Source: UBA1181 sp963631545
GTDB taxonomy: Bacteria > Bacteroidota > Bacteroidia > Bacteroidales > Paludibacteraceae
Direction: 5' to 3'
DNA: 64,000 bases
Assembly: GCA_963631545.1 (NCBI GenBank)
Contig: CAVGRN010000006.1
Coordinates: 1-64,000, forward strand
How positions within the stretch are numbered: position 1 is the first letter of the stretch; each line of letters opens with the position of its first letter. The notes below the pieces were generated by a model. The model had not been told where the DNA came from, did no database searches, and was given only the letters and a program-made list of their open reading frames with translations. Of this stretch, positions 16,925 to 24,403 are shown in pieces. A program made the position numbers and the translations under genes.

Positions 16925-18970
16925 ATGCAAAAAGGAAACATTGGGGTAACGACCGATAACATCTTCCCCGTCATCAAAAAATTTCTTTATAGCGACCACG
17001 ATATTTTCCTTCGTGAAGTTGTTTCAAACGCCGTTGACGCCACTCAGAAATTGAAGACACTCTCTTCTGTTGGCGATTTCAAAGGCGAAGTTGGCGACGC
17101 CACTGTCCGTGTGAAAATAGACAAAGAGGCTGGCACTCTCACCATCTCCGACCACGGTATCGGAATGACTGAAGAGGAAATCGACAAGTACATCAACCAG
17201 ATTGCATTCTCAGGCGCAGAAGAGTTTTTGGAGAAATACAAGAACGACGCCAACGCCATCATCGGACACTTCGGGTTGGGCTTCTATTCTTCTTTCATGG
17301 TTTCAAAGAAAGTTGAAATCGTAACGAAGTCATACAAAGAGGGCGCACAAGCCGTTAAATGGAGTTGCGACGGTAGTCCAGAATACACTATCGAGAACAT
17401 CGACAAGGCTGAAAGAGGTACAGACATCGTCCTCTACATTGACGACGAAAACAAGGAGTTCTTGGAAGAAAACAAGATTTCTGAGTTGCTCAACAAATAC
17501 TGCAAATTCCTCGCCGTGCCTATCGCTTTCGGCAAAAAGAAAGAGTGGAAAGACGGCAAACAGGTTGAGACTGAAGAGGATAACATCGTCAACAATACAA
17601 CGCCTGCATGGACAAAGAAACCTGCCGACTTGAAAGACGAAGACTACAAAAACTTCTACCACGAGTTGTACCCATACGCAGAGGATCCTTTGTTCAACAT
17701 TCATTTGAACGTAGACTACCCATTCAACCTGACGGGTATCCTCTACTTCCCTCGTATCAAAAACAATATCGAGATTCAAAAGAACAAGATTCAACTATAC
17801 TGCAACCAAGTGTTCGTAACCGACTCTGTTGAGGGTATCGTTCCTGAGTTTCTTACCCTGTTGCACGGTGTGATCGACTCGCCAGATATTCCGTTGAACG
17901 TTTCTCGTAGTTACCTCCAGAGCGATAGCAACGTGAAGAAAATCTCTAACCACATCACAAAGAAGGTGGCAGACCGTCTGCAAGAGATTTTCAACCAACA
18001 ACGTGCCGATTTCGAAAGCAAGTGGGATAATTTGAAAATCTTCATCGAATACGGAATCTTGACAGACGAGAAATTCTCCGAGAAGGCTGAGAAATTCGTT
18101 CTTTTGAAAAATGTCGAAGGAAAATACTTCACCCTTGAAGAGTACAAGAAACTCATCGAGGCCAACCAAACAGATAAGGACAAAAACCTCATCTACCTCT
18201 ACGCTACCAATGAGGAGGCTCAACATCTCTACATCAACGCAGCCAAAGAGAAGGGTTACGATGTGTTGTTGATGGACGGTCAGTTGGACGTTCATTTCAT
18301 CAGCAAGTTGGAGCAGCAGTCTGAAGGCAAGAGCCGTTTCGTACGTGTCGACTCAGATGTTGTTGAAAGATTGATTCAGAAAGAGGACACCAAGAAAGTT
18401 GAACTTTCAGCCAGCGAGCGCAATGCGTTGACCACCATCTTCAGCACACAGTTGCCAACTTCCGAGAAGGCTTCGTTCATCGTATCCTTCGAGAGTTTGG
18501 ACGAGAAAGGACAACCAGCCTACATCACGCAAAACGAGTTTATGCGTAGAATGAAGGAGATGGCTGCAACCCAAGGAGGTATGAGTTTCTACGGCGACAT
18601 GCCAGACTCATTCAACATGGTTGTCAACACTGCCCACCCTTTGGTTCAGAGAATCTTGAACGAAGAGAAGGCTGCCACACAAGACAAAGTTGCCCCTATT
18701 GAGGCTCAGATCAGCGAGTTGGAGAAGAAACGTAACGACCTCAAAGGCGACAAGAAAGAGGCAGACTTGGCAGAGGCTATCAAAGACGAGTTGAAGCAAA
18801 TCGACGCAGATTTGGATGCTAAGAAGAAAGAGCAGACTGCCATCTACGAAGATTTCTCGAAAGAGCAAAAGTCTGTTAAACAGATTGTTGACCTTACATT
18901 GTTGTCCAACAACTTGTTGAAGGGCGAGGCTTTCAGCCAGTTCATCAAGAGAAGTTTCGACTTGATTTAA
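16925..18970 (+). CDS. htpG: Molecular chaperone HtpG (bacterial Hsp90)
   Basis: 681 residues. HtpG is a homodimeric, ATP-driven cytoplasmic chaperone acting on late folding intermediates. The GHKL ATPase motifs are clear: LREVVSNAVDAT (about 33), DHGIGMT (about 78) and GHFGLGFYSSFMV (about 119). The middle domain contains LYFPRIKNNIEIQKNKIQLYCNQVFV and LNVSRSYLQSD with the ATP-contacting Arg. Near residues 590-640 is a Lys/Glu-rich coiled segment (AQISELEKKRNDLKGDKKEA), an insertion before the C-terminal dimerisation region. It stands alone with its own promoter and terminator. Confidence 0.97.
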   Translation: MQKGNIGVTTDNIFPVIKKFLYSDHDIFLREVVSNAVDATQKLKTLSSVGDFKGEVGDATVRVKIDKEAGTLTISDHGIGMTEEEIDKYINQIAFSGAEEFLEKYKNDANAIIGHFGLGFYSSFMVSKKVEIVTKSYKEGAQAVKWSCDGSPEYTIENIDKAERGTDIVLYIDDENKEFLEENKISELLNKYCKFLAVPIAFGKKKEWKDGKQVETEEDNIVNNTTPAWTKKPADLKDEDYKNFYHELYPYAEDPLFNIHLNVDYPFNLTGILYFPRIKNNIEIQKNKIQLYCNQVFVTDSVEGIVPEFLTLLHGVIDSPDIPLNVSRSYLQSDSNVKKISNHITKKVADRLQEIFNQQRADFESKWDNLKIFIEYGILTDEKFSEKAEKFVLLKNVEGKYFTLEEYKKLIEANQTDKDKNLIYLYATNEEAQHLYINAAKEKGYDVLLMDGQLDVHFISKLEQQSEGKSRFVRVDSDVVERLIQKEDTKKVELSASERNALTTIFSTQLPTSEKASFIVSFESLDEKGQPAYITQNEFMRRMKEMAATQGGMSFYGDMPDSFNMVVNTAHPLVQRILNEEKAATQDKVAPIEAQISELEKKRNDLKGDKKEADLAEAIKDELKQIDADLDAKKKEQTAIYEDFSKEQKSVKQIVDLTLLSNNLLKGEAFSQFIKRSFDLI

Positions 18971-19020
18971 CACGAAATACAAGCAAGTTCACAACTTGCG
19001 ATTCTTCCAATCCTATGAGC

Positions 19021-19061
19021 AAAGAGGGTGCATCAAAAAAATGCATCCTCTTTGATTTTTT
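19021..19061 (+). terminator. Rho-independent terminator of htpG
   Basis: A 13-bp stem (19021-19033 with 19041-19053, one G-T pair) is followed by ATTTTTT, 50 bases after the htpG stop. Confidence 0.9.
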
Positions 19062-19086
19062 AACTAAAATCAACCGAAAATTTTTG

Positions 19087-19094
19087 TATCTTCG
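19087..19094 (+). promoter_or_regulatory. Imperfect -7 box (TATCTTCG) for the antiporter gene
   Basis: One mismatch to TAnnTTTG, 42 bases before the antiporter ATG and after the htpG terminator. It is the best candidate in this short gap. Confidence 0.35.
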
Positions 19095-19136
19095 CACACA
19101 TCAAAACCATACTCCATAACATAACTTTATAACATT

Positions 19137-20708
19137 ATGCAGACAGAAACCATCCTCTTGGGATTTTCCATCCTTTTTCTCGTAAGCATAGCAGCGGGAA
19201 AAATCAGTTCCAGATTAGGCACGCCTGCCTTGCTCCTTTTCCTACTCATCGGTATGCTATGCGGAAGCGATGGTTTAGGCATCCACTTCGACGATATACA
19301 AACAGCACAAACCATCGGAACGGTATCTCTTTGTATCATCCTGTTCTCGGGCGGACTGTCGACACGCATAAACGAGATCAAACCCGTTATGGCACAGGGA
19401 GTTATCCTTGCCACTGTTGGCGTTCTGCTAACATCTGCCACCACGGGTCTGATTGTCTACTATTTGTTCGGTTCGCTTTTTAAAAGCACAGCAATGGGAT
19501 TGGTTACCGCTCTGCTGCTCTCCTCCACAATGTCATCCACTGATTCGGCTTCGGTATTCTCCATTCTGAGATCCAAAGGGTTACATTTGAAAAACAATCT
19601 CCGCCCAATGTTGGAGTTGGAGAGCGGAAGCAACGACCCAATGGCGTATGTGTTGGTCATCACCTTCATCGAAATCATCAAGATGGATGCCGCACCCAAC
19701 TACGGAAGTGCGATACTTATGCTCGTCATCCAGCTCATCGTCGGGGCGGCGGCTGGTTTCCTGTTGGGCAAGTTGGCACTCATTGTCATCAACAAAATCG
19801 ACATCGACAACACGTCGCTCTACCCCATCCTCGTGTTCACATTCTCAACGCTAATTTTCTCAATCACCTACTTCATCCAAGGCAACGGTTACCTTGCCGT
19901 CTACATCGGCGGATTGGTAATTGGCAACTCGTCATTCGCACACAAACGCTCGTCGCTCAACTTTATGGAAGGCCTTACCTGGCTGTGCCAGTTGCTGATG
20001 TTCCTCACCCTGGGTTTGCTGGTCAACCCACACGAGTTGCTGCCGATCATCGTGCCAGGACTCGTCATCAGTGCGGTGATGATATTCATAACACGCCCCA
20101 TCAGCGTCTTCATCAGTCTGCTGCCATTCGCCAAAAAGATGAGCGTGAGGGAGAACATTTTCATATCGTGGTGCGGACTACGCGGCGCTGTGCCTATCAT
20201 CTTCGCCATCCTCCCGTTGGCGGAAGATGTACCAGAGGCACGCACCATCTTCAATATCGTATTCTTCTGCACTCTTGTCTCGCTGCTGCTGCAAGGGACA
20301 ACCCTTCCCATTATGGCAAAATGGCTGCACTTAGACGATAGGAAAAAGACAGACGCCAAAGCCTTGGAAGATTTTGACGTGGATTTCTCGGACGACATCA
20401 AGTCGGTAACCTCCGAAATCACCCTCACCGAAGAATCTCTGCAAAAAGGGAATCTGCTGATGAACCTTTCCATGCCAGAAAAAACACTTGTCGTAATGGT
20501 GAAACGCGACAATAAATACTTCGTTCCTACCGGCAAAACAGTACTCAAACCAGGAGACAAACTCTTGATTATCACCGATAACCAAGAGGCTTTGATGCAA
20601 ACTTACCAAACCCTCGGCCTGACAAACAACAAGTCGAAAAAGAAACAACGTTCTTCACAAAACGGGTGGCTAACAAACATTCTTTCTAAAAAAGAAGAAG
20701 AAAAATAA
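19137..20708 (+). CDS. CPA1-type K+(Na+)/H+ antiporter with C-terminal RCK/TrkA-C domain
   Basis: 523 residues. About twelve membrane helices span 1-395, typical of the monovalent cation:proton antiporter family: LLLFLLIGMLCGSDGLG, TVSLCIILFSGGLSTR and LSSTMSSTDSASVFSILR. The ion-site region is LELESGSNDPMAYVLV, and the late helix is ISWCGLRGAVPIIFAILPL. Residues about 430-500 are a TrkA-C regulatory domain (MVKRDNKYFVPTGKTVLKPGDKLLIITD), as in NhaP2/CvrA-type exchangers that control potassium and osmotic balance in the inner membrane. Ion preference cannot be read from the sequence. Monocistronic. Confidence 0.88.
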   Translation: MQTETILLGFSILFLVSIAAGKISSRLGTPALLLFLLIGMLCGSDGLGIHFDDIQTAQTIGTVSLCIILFSGGLSTRINEIKPVMAQGVILATVGVLLTSATTGLIVYYLFGSLFKSTAMGLVTALLLSSTMSSTDSASVFSILRSKGLHLKNNLRPMLELESGSNDPMAYVLVITFIEIIKMDAAPNYGSAILMLVIQLIVGAAAGFLLGKLALIVINKIDIDNTSLYPILVFTFSTLIFSITYFIQGNGYLAVYIGGLVIGNSSFAHKRSSLNFMEGLTWLCQLLMFLTLGLLVNPHELLPIIVPGLVISAVMIFITRPISVFISLLPFAKKMSVRENIFISWCGLRGAVPIIFAILPLAEDVPEARTIFNIVFFCTLVSLLLQGTTLPIMAKWLHLDDRKKTDAKALEDFDVDFSDDIKSVTSEITLTEESLQKGNLLMNLSMPEKTLVVMVKRDNKYFVPTGKTVLKPGDKLLIITDNQEALMQTYQTLGLTNNKSKKKQRSSQNGWLTNILSKKEEEK

Positions 20709-20730
20709 AACATCTTCCCACACAAAAAAA
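20704..20730. repeat. Left 27-bp direct repeat bounding the intergenic module
   Basis: Begins AATAA and ends CACAAAAAAA; 24 of 27 bases match the copy at 21135-21161. It overlaps the stop region of the antiporter gene. Confidence 0.6.
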
Positions 20731-20830
20731 CCACCCACACAACGGAGGGAGGCGTATGCAATGAGCAAAATGTTAGAACTTTCGTTGGAATAAAGGTGTG
20801 AATTTAAATCAGTATTCGGAACAAGAAAAT

Positions 20831-20845
20831 CGCAATACTATTGCG
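20831..20845. repeat. 15-bp palindrome beside the tandem array
   Basis: CGCAATA-C-TATTGCG is a perfect hyphenated palindrome. It directly abuts the first unit of the 22-bp array, so the region is a run of five consecutive palindromic sites. Confidence 0.65.
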
Positions 20846-20933
20846 TTTCATTTGAATCGTCGATTCGTTTTAATTGAGTCGTCGATTCGTTTCATTTGAA
20901 TCGCCGATTCGTTTTGATTGAGTCGGCGATTCG
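20846..20933. repeat. Four tandem 22-bp palindromic repeats in an ABAB pattern
   Basis: Units at 20846-20867, 20868-20889, 20890-20911 and 20912-20933, plus a partial fifth from 20934. Each ends in a GA(A/G)TCGnCGATTCG core; GAATCGTCGATTC is itself a perfect 13-base palindrome. Units 1 and 3 share TTTCATTTGAATCG, and units 2 and 4 share a TTTT-ATTGAGTCG start, giving a 44-bp higher-order period. Confidence 0.85.
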
Positions 20934-20994
20934 TTTCGTTTTGAATCTATTACTGTCCGCTAAAACAATATAATCCATCACCCAACTTGTTGAA

Positions 20995-21120
20995 TTAGAG
21001 GAGTTGGGTGGTTGGCAAGTTAACAATGTCGCCAATCCGGAGAGACTCCACGAGAGACTCCACGAATGCGAGAGACATCTTTGCAGGAGCGTCAGAAGAT
21101 TCTCTTTGGGGGTGACGCAT
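20995..21120 (-). other. 41-codon open frame over a repeated segment, probably not a gene
   Basis: Begins MRHPQRESSDAPAKMSLAF and ends at TAA 20995-20997. The encoded SLVESL repeat simply reflects a doubled 12-mer in the DNA. The opposite strand is also open for 29 codons from 21026. No promoter box was seen. Frames open on both strands over a repetitive segment suggest a dispersed intergenic element rather than a protein. Confidence 0.25.
21040..21063. repeat. Tandem duplicate of a 12-mer (GAGAGACTCCAC)
   Basis: Two perfect adjacent copies at 21040-21051 and 21052-21063. A partial third, GAGAGAC, lies at about 21070. Confidence 0.7.
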
Positions 21121-21134
21121 TGATGAAGTCAGGA

Positions 21135-21161
21135 AATAAGACACCTTCCCCCACAAAAAAA
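21135..21161. repeat. Right 27-bp direct repeat bounding the intergenic module
   Basis: Pairs with 20704-20730 with three mismatches (positions 6, 10 and 17). Its A-run doubles as the T tract of the terminator at 21155-21185, so part of the match may reflect constraint on that tract. Confidence 0.6.
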
Positions 21162-21185
21162 AGAGTCCGACTCAATGTCGGACCC
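21155..21185 (-). terminator. Rho-independent terminator of the first outer-membrane protein gene
   Basis: A 9-bp stem (21163-21171 with 21177-21185, one G-T pair) with a 5-base loop is followed on the minus strand by eight T residues. Confidence 0.88.
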
Positions 21186-21213
21186 TATATTAACTAAAGG
21201 CCATTCTAAACGA

Positions 21214-21825
21214 CTAACGGAAGTTAAATGTAACACCAACCGATGCCGGCGAAAGATTTCCGTAACCAGGAGAGCCCCAATCAAACTGGAATTCGGCTTT
21301 AACACCAAACACGTCTGTGAAGTACCATTTACAACCCGTGAACATACCACCAGCGTATTTTACATGGTCCCAATTATCTTTATCCTCGTCAGACCAGTAT
21401 TTTCCAGTTGGGTTGAAGATGTTCAAACCACTTGTCAGACCTGCATAAACATCCAAATGTTTTACAAACTCAAAATGAAAAGCGGCGCGGAAAAGACAAG
21501 TCGCCTGCATATACCCAAAATGCTTCTGATCCCACTTACGGTAGTGGCAGAATCCGGTAAGGAAACCTAAATCTACACCACCATTTTTTCCAAACGCAGG
21601 GCCACCATTGATAAAACCATGAGCCACACCCCAATTGAAATCGGCCATCACCGACGGCATGTTAGCTCTGTCATCATGTGTAACACGCACGCCTGGCGCA
21701 CCCAACTGAATGCCCAAAGCGAACTTTCCTTTGTTTGCGAACTCAATTTCATCAACCCTCTCGGCAAACGCATTGTTACAAAGTGCTACAAACGTTGCCA
21801 ACATTAATACAATTTTCTTCATCAC
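21214..21825 (-). CDS. Outer-membrane beta-barrel protein, paralogue A
   Basis: 203 residues. A signal peptide (MMKKIVLMLATFVALCNNAFA) precedes a small barrel ending in the aromatic VGVTFNFR, the usual C-terminus of outer-membrane barrels. Alternating amphipathic strands fit an 8-strand porin-like fold. FHFEFVKHLDVYAGL and KWYFTDVFGVKAEFQFDW are near-identical to the neighbouring paralogue, so the two arose by tandem duplication. Function is unknown; such proteins are often assigned to generic outer-membrane barrel families. Genes A and B each have their own terminator, so they are separately transcribed. The upstream region has TTGGCACG 30-45 bases before the start but no full promoter match. 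Confidence 0.8.
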   Translation of the reverse strand: MMKKIVLMLATFVALCNNAFAERVDEIEFANKGKFALGIQLGAPGVRVTHDDRANMPSVMADFNWGVAHGFINGGPAFGKNGGVDLGFLTGFCHYRKWDQKHFGYMQATCLFRAAFHFEFVKHLDVYAGLTSGLNIFNPTGKYWSDEDKDNWDHVKYAGGMFTGCKWYFTDVFGVKAEFQFDWGSPGYGNLSPASVGVTFNFR

Positions 21826-21891
21826 ACTATTTAGTTAGAATCTACTAAATCTAATACAAAAATCGTGCCAAAATACTTGTATCGCCCGATC

Positions 21892-21931
21892 TAAAAAAAA
21901 GAAAACTTGCGACATAAATGCCGCAAGTTTC
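21892..21931 (-). terminator. Rho-independent terminator of outer-membrane paralogue B
   Basis: A 14-bp stem across 21901-21931 with a very tight loop is followed on the minus strand by TTTTTTTT. It separates the two paralogues. Confidence 0.88.
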
Positions 21932-21951
21932 TTATATCTTACAAGTTTCTA

Positions 21952-22587
21952 TTAGAAATTGAAAGAAACACCAACTGCAAATGGAGACAGATTGTTATCA
22001 TCACCGATCCAATCACCTGAGTACTCAACCTTTACACCAAATACATCAGTGAAGTACCACTTCGCACCAATGTACATACCGAAGATTCCATCAACGTCGG
22101 TGTCATCATCTTCATCATCAACATGGACACCAGAGTCTTCTAACAAATCTTCAACAGCATCCTCTGCATCATTTGAAATATGACAGATAGCAACACCACC
22201 TTGGAGTCCAGCATAAACATCCAAATGTTTTACAAACTCAAAGTGGAAACCTGCGCGGAGGTTAATTGGCAATTCCCAATATCTCCACTTATAATCATCA
22301 TTATTATAATAGTCCCAACTCCAATGAGTATAACCCAACTGCAATCCAGCGTCGATACCACCATTCTGACCAAAAGTCTTGGTGTTGATGAAGCCATTGG
22401 CGATACCAAACATACCGTCAACGCCGATGAAAGGCATGTTGGCATTATCCGTTCTTGGAGGAATACCAACTTCGATTCCCAAAGTGAGATTTCCTGGATT
22501 TGCAAACTCAATCTTGTCTACGTTAGACGCACTCGCACTTCCCATTACAACGAATAGAGAAGCAATCGCAACTAAGATTTTCTTCAT
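21952..22587 (-). CDS. Outer-membrane beta-barrel protein, paralogue B, with acidic loop
   Basis: 211 residues. A signal peptide (MKKILVAIASLFVVMGSASA) precedes a barrel ending VGVSFNF. It shares the xxVDxIEFANxG start, FHFEFVKHLDVYAGL and KWYFTDVFGVK with paralogue A. It differs by a strongly acidic insertion around residues 143-168 (AEDAVEDLL, then VDDEDDDTDVDG), which would sit in a surface loop and could bind divalent cations. It has its own promoter (22643-22672) and terminator. Function unknown. Confidence 0.8.
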   Translation of the reverse strand: MKKILVAIASLFVVMGSASASNVDKIEFANPGNLTLGIEVGIPPRTDNANMPFIGVDGMFGIANGFINTKTFGQNGGIDAGLQLGYTHWSWDYYNNDDYKWRYWELPINLRAGFHFEFVKHLDVYAGLQGGVAICHISNDAEDAVEDLLEDSGVHVDDEDDDTDVDGIFGMYIGAKWYFTDVFGVKVEYSGDWIGDDNNLSPFAVGVSFNF

Positions 22588-22642
22588 ATCACTATTTTGT
22601 TTAAAGAATTATTTATTCAACCTTTTGTTACAAAATCGAGGG

Positions 22643-22672
22643 CAAATGTAGCATTTTATTTTTTATGACAAA
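22643..22672 (-). promoter_or_regulatory. Bacteroidetes promoter for outer-membrane paralogue B
   Basis: A -7 box TACATTTG (22643-22650) and a -33 TTTG (22669-22672) lie 18 bases apart on the minus strand, close to the TTTG-N19-TAnnTTTG consensus. The leader would be about 50 nt. Confidence 0.65.
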
Positions 22673-22703
22673 CCGTTTTAGGAATATATTTTACAATTGT
22701 GCT

Positions 22704-23531
22704 TTATGGCATAATAAACCCACAAGTCTTGCAAAAGTTTTCTACCACACGATGTTGGCGAAATCCCGTAGCAATGCGCTGTGATCGCTCTTTCTGCAAA
22801 ATCGACTCTAAGGATTCTTGCAGGATATTGCCCAACGCCATATTGCCGTCGGCGTCCAAACAACAAGGGACAACTGTGCCGTCGGAGAGAATGGCAATGT
22901 GATCGCGCAGGGCATAGCAGTTTCGCTCCTCCACTCCCTTACCCTCTCCACCTGGCCACGAAAAACGTGAGGAGCGTTGCAAAAAGATATGGTCTGACAA
23001 TTTCAGATTGCGGCAATTTTCAGCTACCTCCACTCCAAATTTTTCTTGCAGAAAGGCTTCACATACTTGATTGTAACGAATGGAACCTTCTGAGCCTTCG
23101 TTCCATAGGCGCAGCGAGAAATAACTGTTTTCGTTCTGACTTTTTGCGAATGAAGTTACATTCTCTAAATAACTACCCCATTCGGATTCTGGCAGATTCT
23201 CCTCGGCATCGTGAAGGGAGATGTTGTATTGGCGAATTTTATGTCGGACGAGCATCTCTTTGCGCTTTGCCAACAGTGAGCCGTTGGTTGTCATATTGAT
23301 GTGGAATTTTTGCTCCTCGGCAATAGTCAATAGTCTGTCAATGTCGGGGTGCAGCAAAGGTTCACCCAATACATGTAGGTAGATGTAATCGGTATAGGGG
23401 CGGATAGAAAAAAGTATCGCCGAAAAAACTTCCGGCGACATAAACTGTTTCTTCCTCTTTGATGGGAAGCAAAATGAGCAATTGAAGTTGCAAGCGTTGG
23501 TAACTTCAACGTAAATCTTTTTAAAACGCAT
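22704..23531 (-). CDS. Radical SAM protein with SPASM-like C-terminus
   Basis: 275 residues from the ATG at 23531 (MRFKKIYVEVTNACNFNCSF); a start six codons earlier is possible but would abut the neighbouring stop. The radical SAM 4Fe-4S motif is CNFNCSFC. LHVLGEPLLHP and INMTTNGSLL are the following barrel motifs. The C-terminal part has cysteines in NCYALRDH, TVVPCCLDADGNMALGNI and ENFCKTCGF, the layout of an auxiliary SPASM cluster. Such enzymes modify peptides or proteins or mature other enzymes. No precursor peptide or partner is adjacent; it lies directly after an outer-membrane barrel gene. The substrate is unknown. Confidence 0.85.
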   Translation of the reverse strand: MRFKKIYVEVTNACNFNCSFCFPSKRKKQFMSPEVFSAILFSIRPYTDYIYLHVLGEPLLHPDIDRLLTIAEEQKFHINMTTNGSLLAKRKEMLVRHKIRQYNISLHDAEENLPESEWGSYLENVTSFAKSQNENSYFSLRLWNEGSEGSIRYNQVCEAFLQEKFGVEVAENCRNLKLSDHIFLQRSSRFSWPGGEGKGVEERNCYALRDHIAILSDGTVVPCCLDADGNMALGNILQESLESILQKERSQRIATGFRQHRVVENFCKTCGFIMP

Positions 23532-23549
23532 TATCCGCAGCGCAGCCAA

Positions 23550-24281
23550 CTATGGGTTATACTCCAAGATTCCAGTGTTGTACGCACGTTTCAAGAACTT
23601 CGCATATTGGAATTTGTAACCTACCGAAACACTCAAACCCGTAGACTTGGAAGTGGAGAAACCTTGCGAGAAACCGATTCCAGCGAAGAGTCCAGACACC
23701 TTCTTCTGCATTTCGTAGTTGACTTTCACATTCAAGCCCCAGTCGAACTCGTCCAAAACGCCGTCATCGCCAAAGGTTTTGCCACCGCCCTCAACCGAGC
23801 CGCCGACACCACCGGCAAAAAAGAAACCGATACCTGGCGACAATTGGCCCGGACCTACATTTGTGATGTTATAGTAAACCAGAATAGGAATGCGGATGTA
23901 AAACGCCGTTACATTCTTCTCTGCAACGGAATCCACATACTGCACCTCTGCCTCAGGATCAAGGGATGGCACTTCCACACGGAGATTTTGCGTAACCTTG
24001 GATCCCTCCATCGTGAAGAGCACCTCTGGCTGGATAGACCAATGGGTTTGAATCACCAAATCCGCCAAAACTCCTGCGTGGAAACCTGGTTTGATGCCCG
24101 CATCAGACAGGTCTCGCTTAAAATTATCAACGCTTTGGCTGTAATCAGGCAGCAAATTTCCATTCCATTGCGTCATATTGAAACCGCCCTCGACACCAAA
24201 CCGTACTTTCACATCTTTCTGGCCAAATGCCGCAAAGGCGCATAGAATCATCGCCATCAAGACGAAGCAAATCTTTTTCAT
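23550..24281 (-). CDS. PorT-like outer-membrane beta-barrel protein
   Basis: 243 residues from ATG 24281 (MKKICFVLMAMILCAFAAFG), nine codons inside the longest frame; this start gives a clean signal peptide. The mature part begins KVRFGVEGGFNMTQWNG and contains GFHAGVLADLVIQTHWSIQPEVLFTMEGSKV, YIRIPILVYYNI and GIGFFFAGGVGGSVEG. It ends in barrel strands such as GLSVSVGYKFQYAKF. This is the layout of Bacteroidetes porT/OMP_b-brl_2 proteins. A real role in T9SS cannot be claimed, since many paralogues are unrelated to secretion. It precedes the radical SAM gene by 18 bases and may share its transcript. Confidence 0.82.
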   Translation of the reverse strand: MKKICFVLMAMILCAFAAFGQKDVKVRFGVEGGFNMTQWNGNLLPDYSQSVDNFKRDLSDAGIKPGFHAGVLADLVIQTHWSIQPEVLFTMEGSKVTQNLRVEVPSLDPEAEVQYVDSVAEKNVTAFYIRIPILVYYNITNVGPGQLSPGIGFFFAGGVGGSVEGGGKTFGDDGVLDEFDWGLNVKVNYEMQKKVSGLFAGIGFSQGFSTSKSTGLSVSVGYKFQYAKFLKRAYNTGILEYNP

Positions 24282-24353
24282 GCTATCAGTATAATAATGT
24301 ATTACCAATTAAATATTCCCGATTTTCCTTCTTTTCAGACAATCTGAACAAGA

Positions 24354-24361
24354 CAAAGATA
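24354..24361 (-). promoter_or_regulatory. Bacteroidetes -7 box (TATCTTTG) for the PorT-like gene
   Basis: Perfect TAnnTTTG on the minus strand, about 73 bases before the start codon at 24281. This also supports the shorter start. Confidence 0.5.
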
Positions 24362-24403
24362 TTTAAAATATTTTAACAACCAAAAGGTTACAGCAAAATA
24401 CTT

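Larger units (their letters stand above)
20709..21213. other. 505-bp non-coding module of palindromes and repeats
   Basis: No recognisable gene lies between the antiporter and the first outer-membrane protein. The stretch holds a 15-bp palindrome, a 22-bp tandem array, a 9-bp inverted repeat (CACCCAACT 20979-20987 with AGTTGGGTG 21002-21010), a doubled 12-mer and a 41-codon open frame of doubtful meaning. All of these lie between two imperfect 27-bp direct repeats. The terminator of the downstream leftward gene occupies the right end. Confidence 0.6.

Noticed and set aside
21855..21871. Sigma-54-like site (TTGGCACG on the minus strand) ahead of outer-membrane paralogue A
   Set aside because: The -24 part fits well, but the -12 element has GT in place of the invariant GC, so it is not claimed as a promoter.
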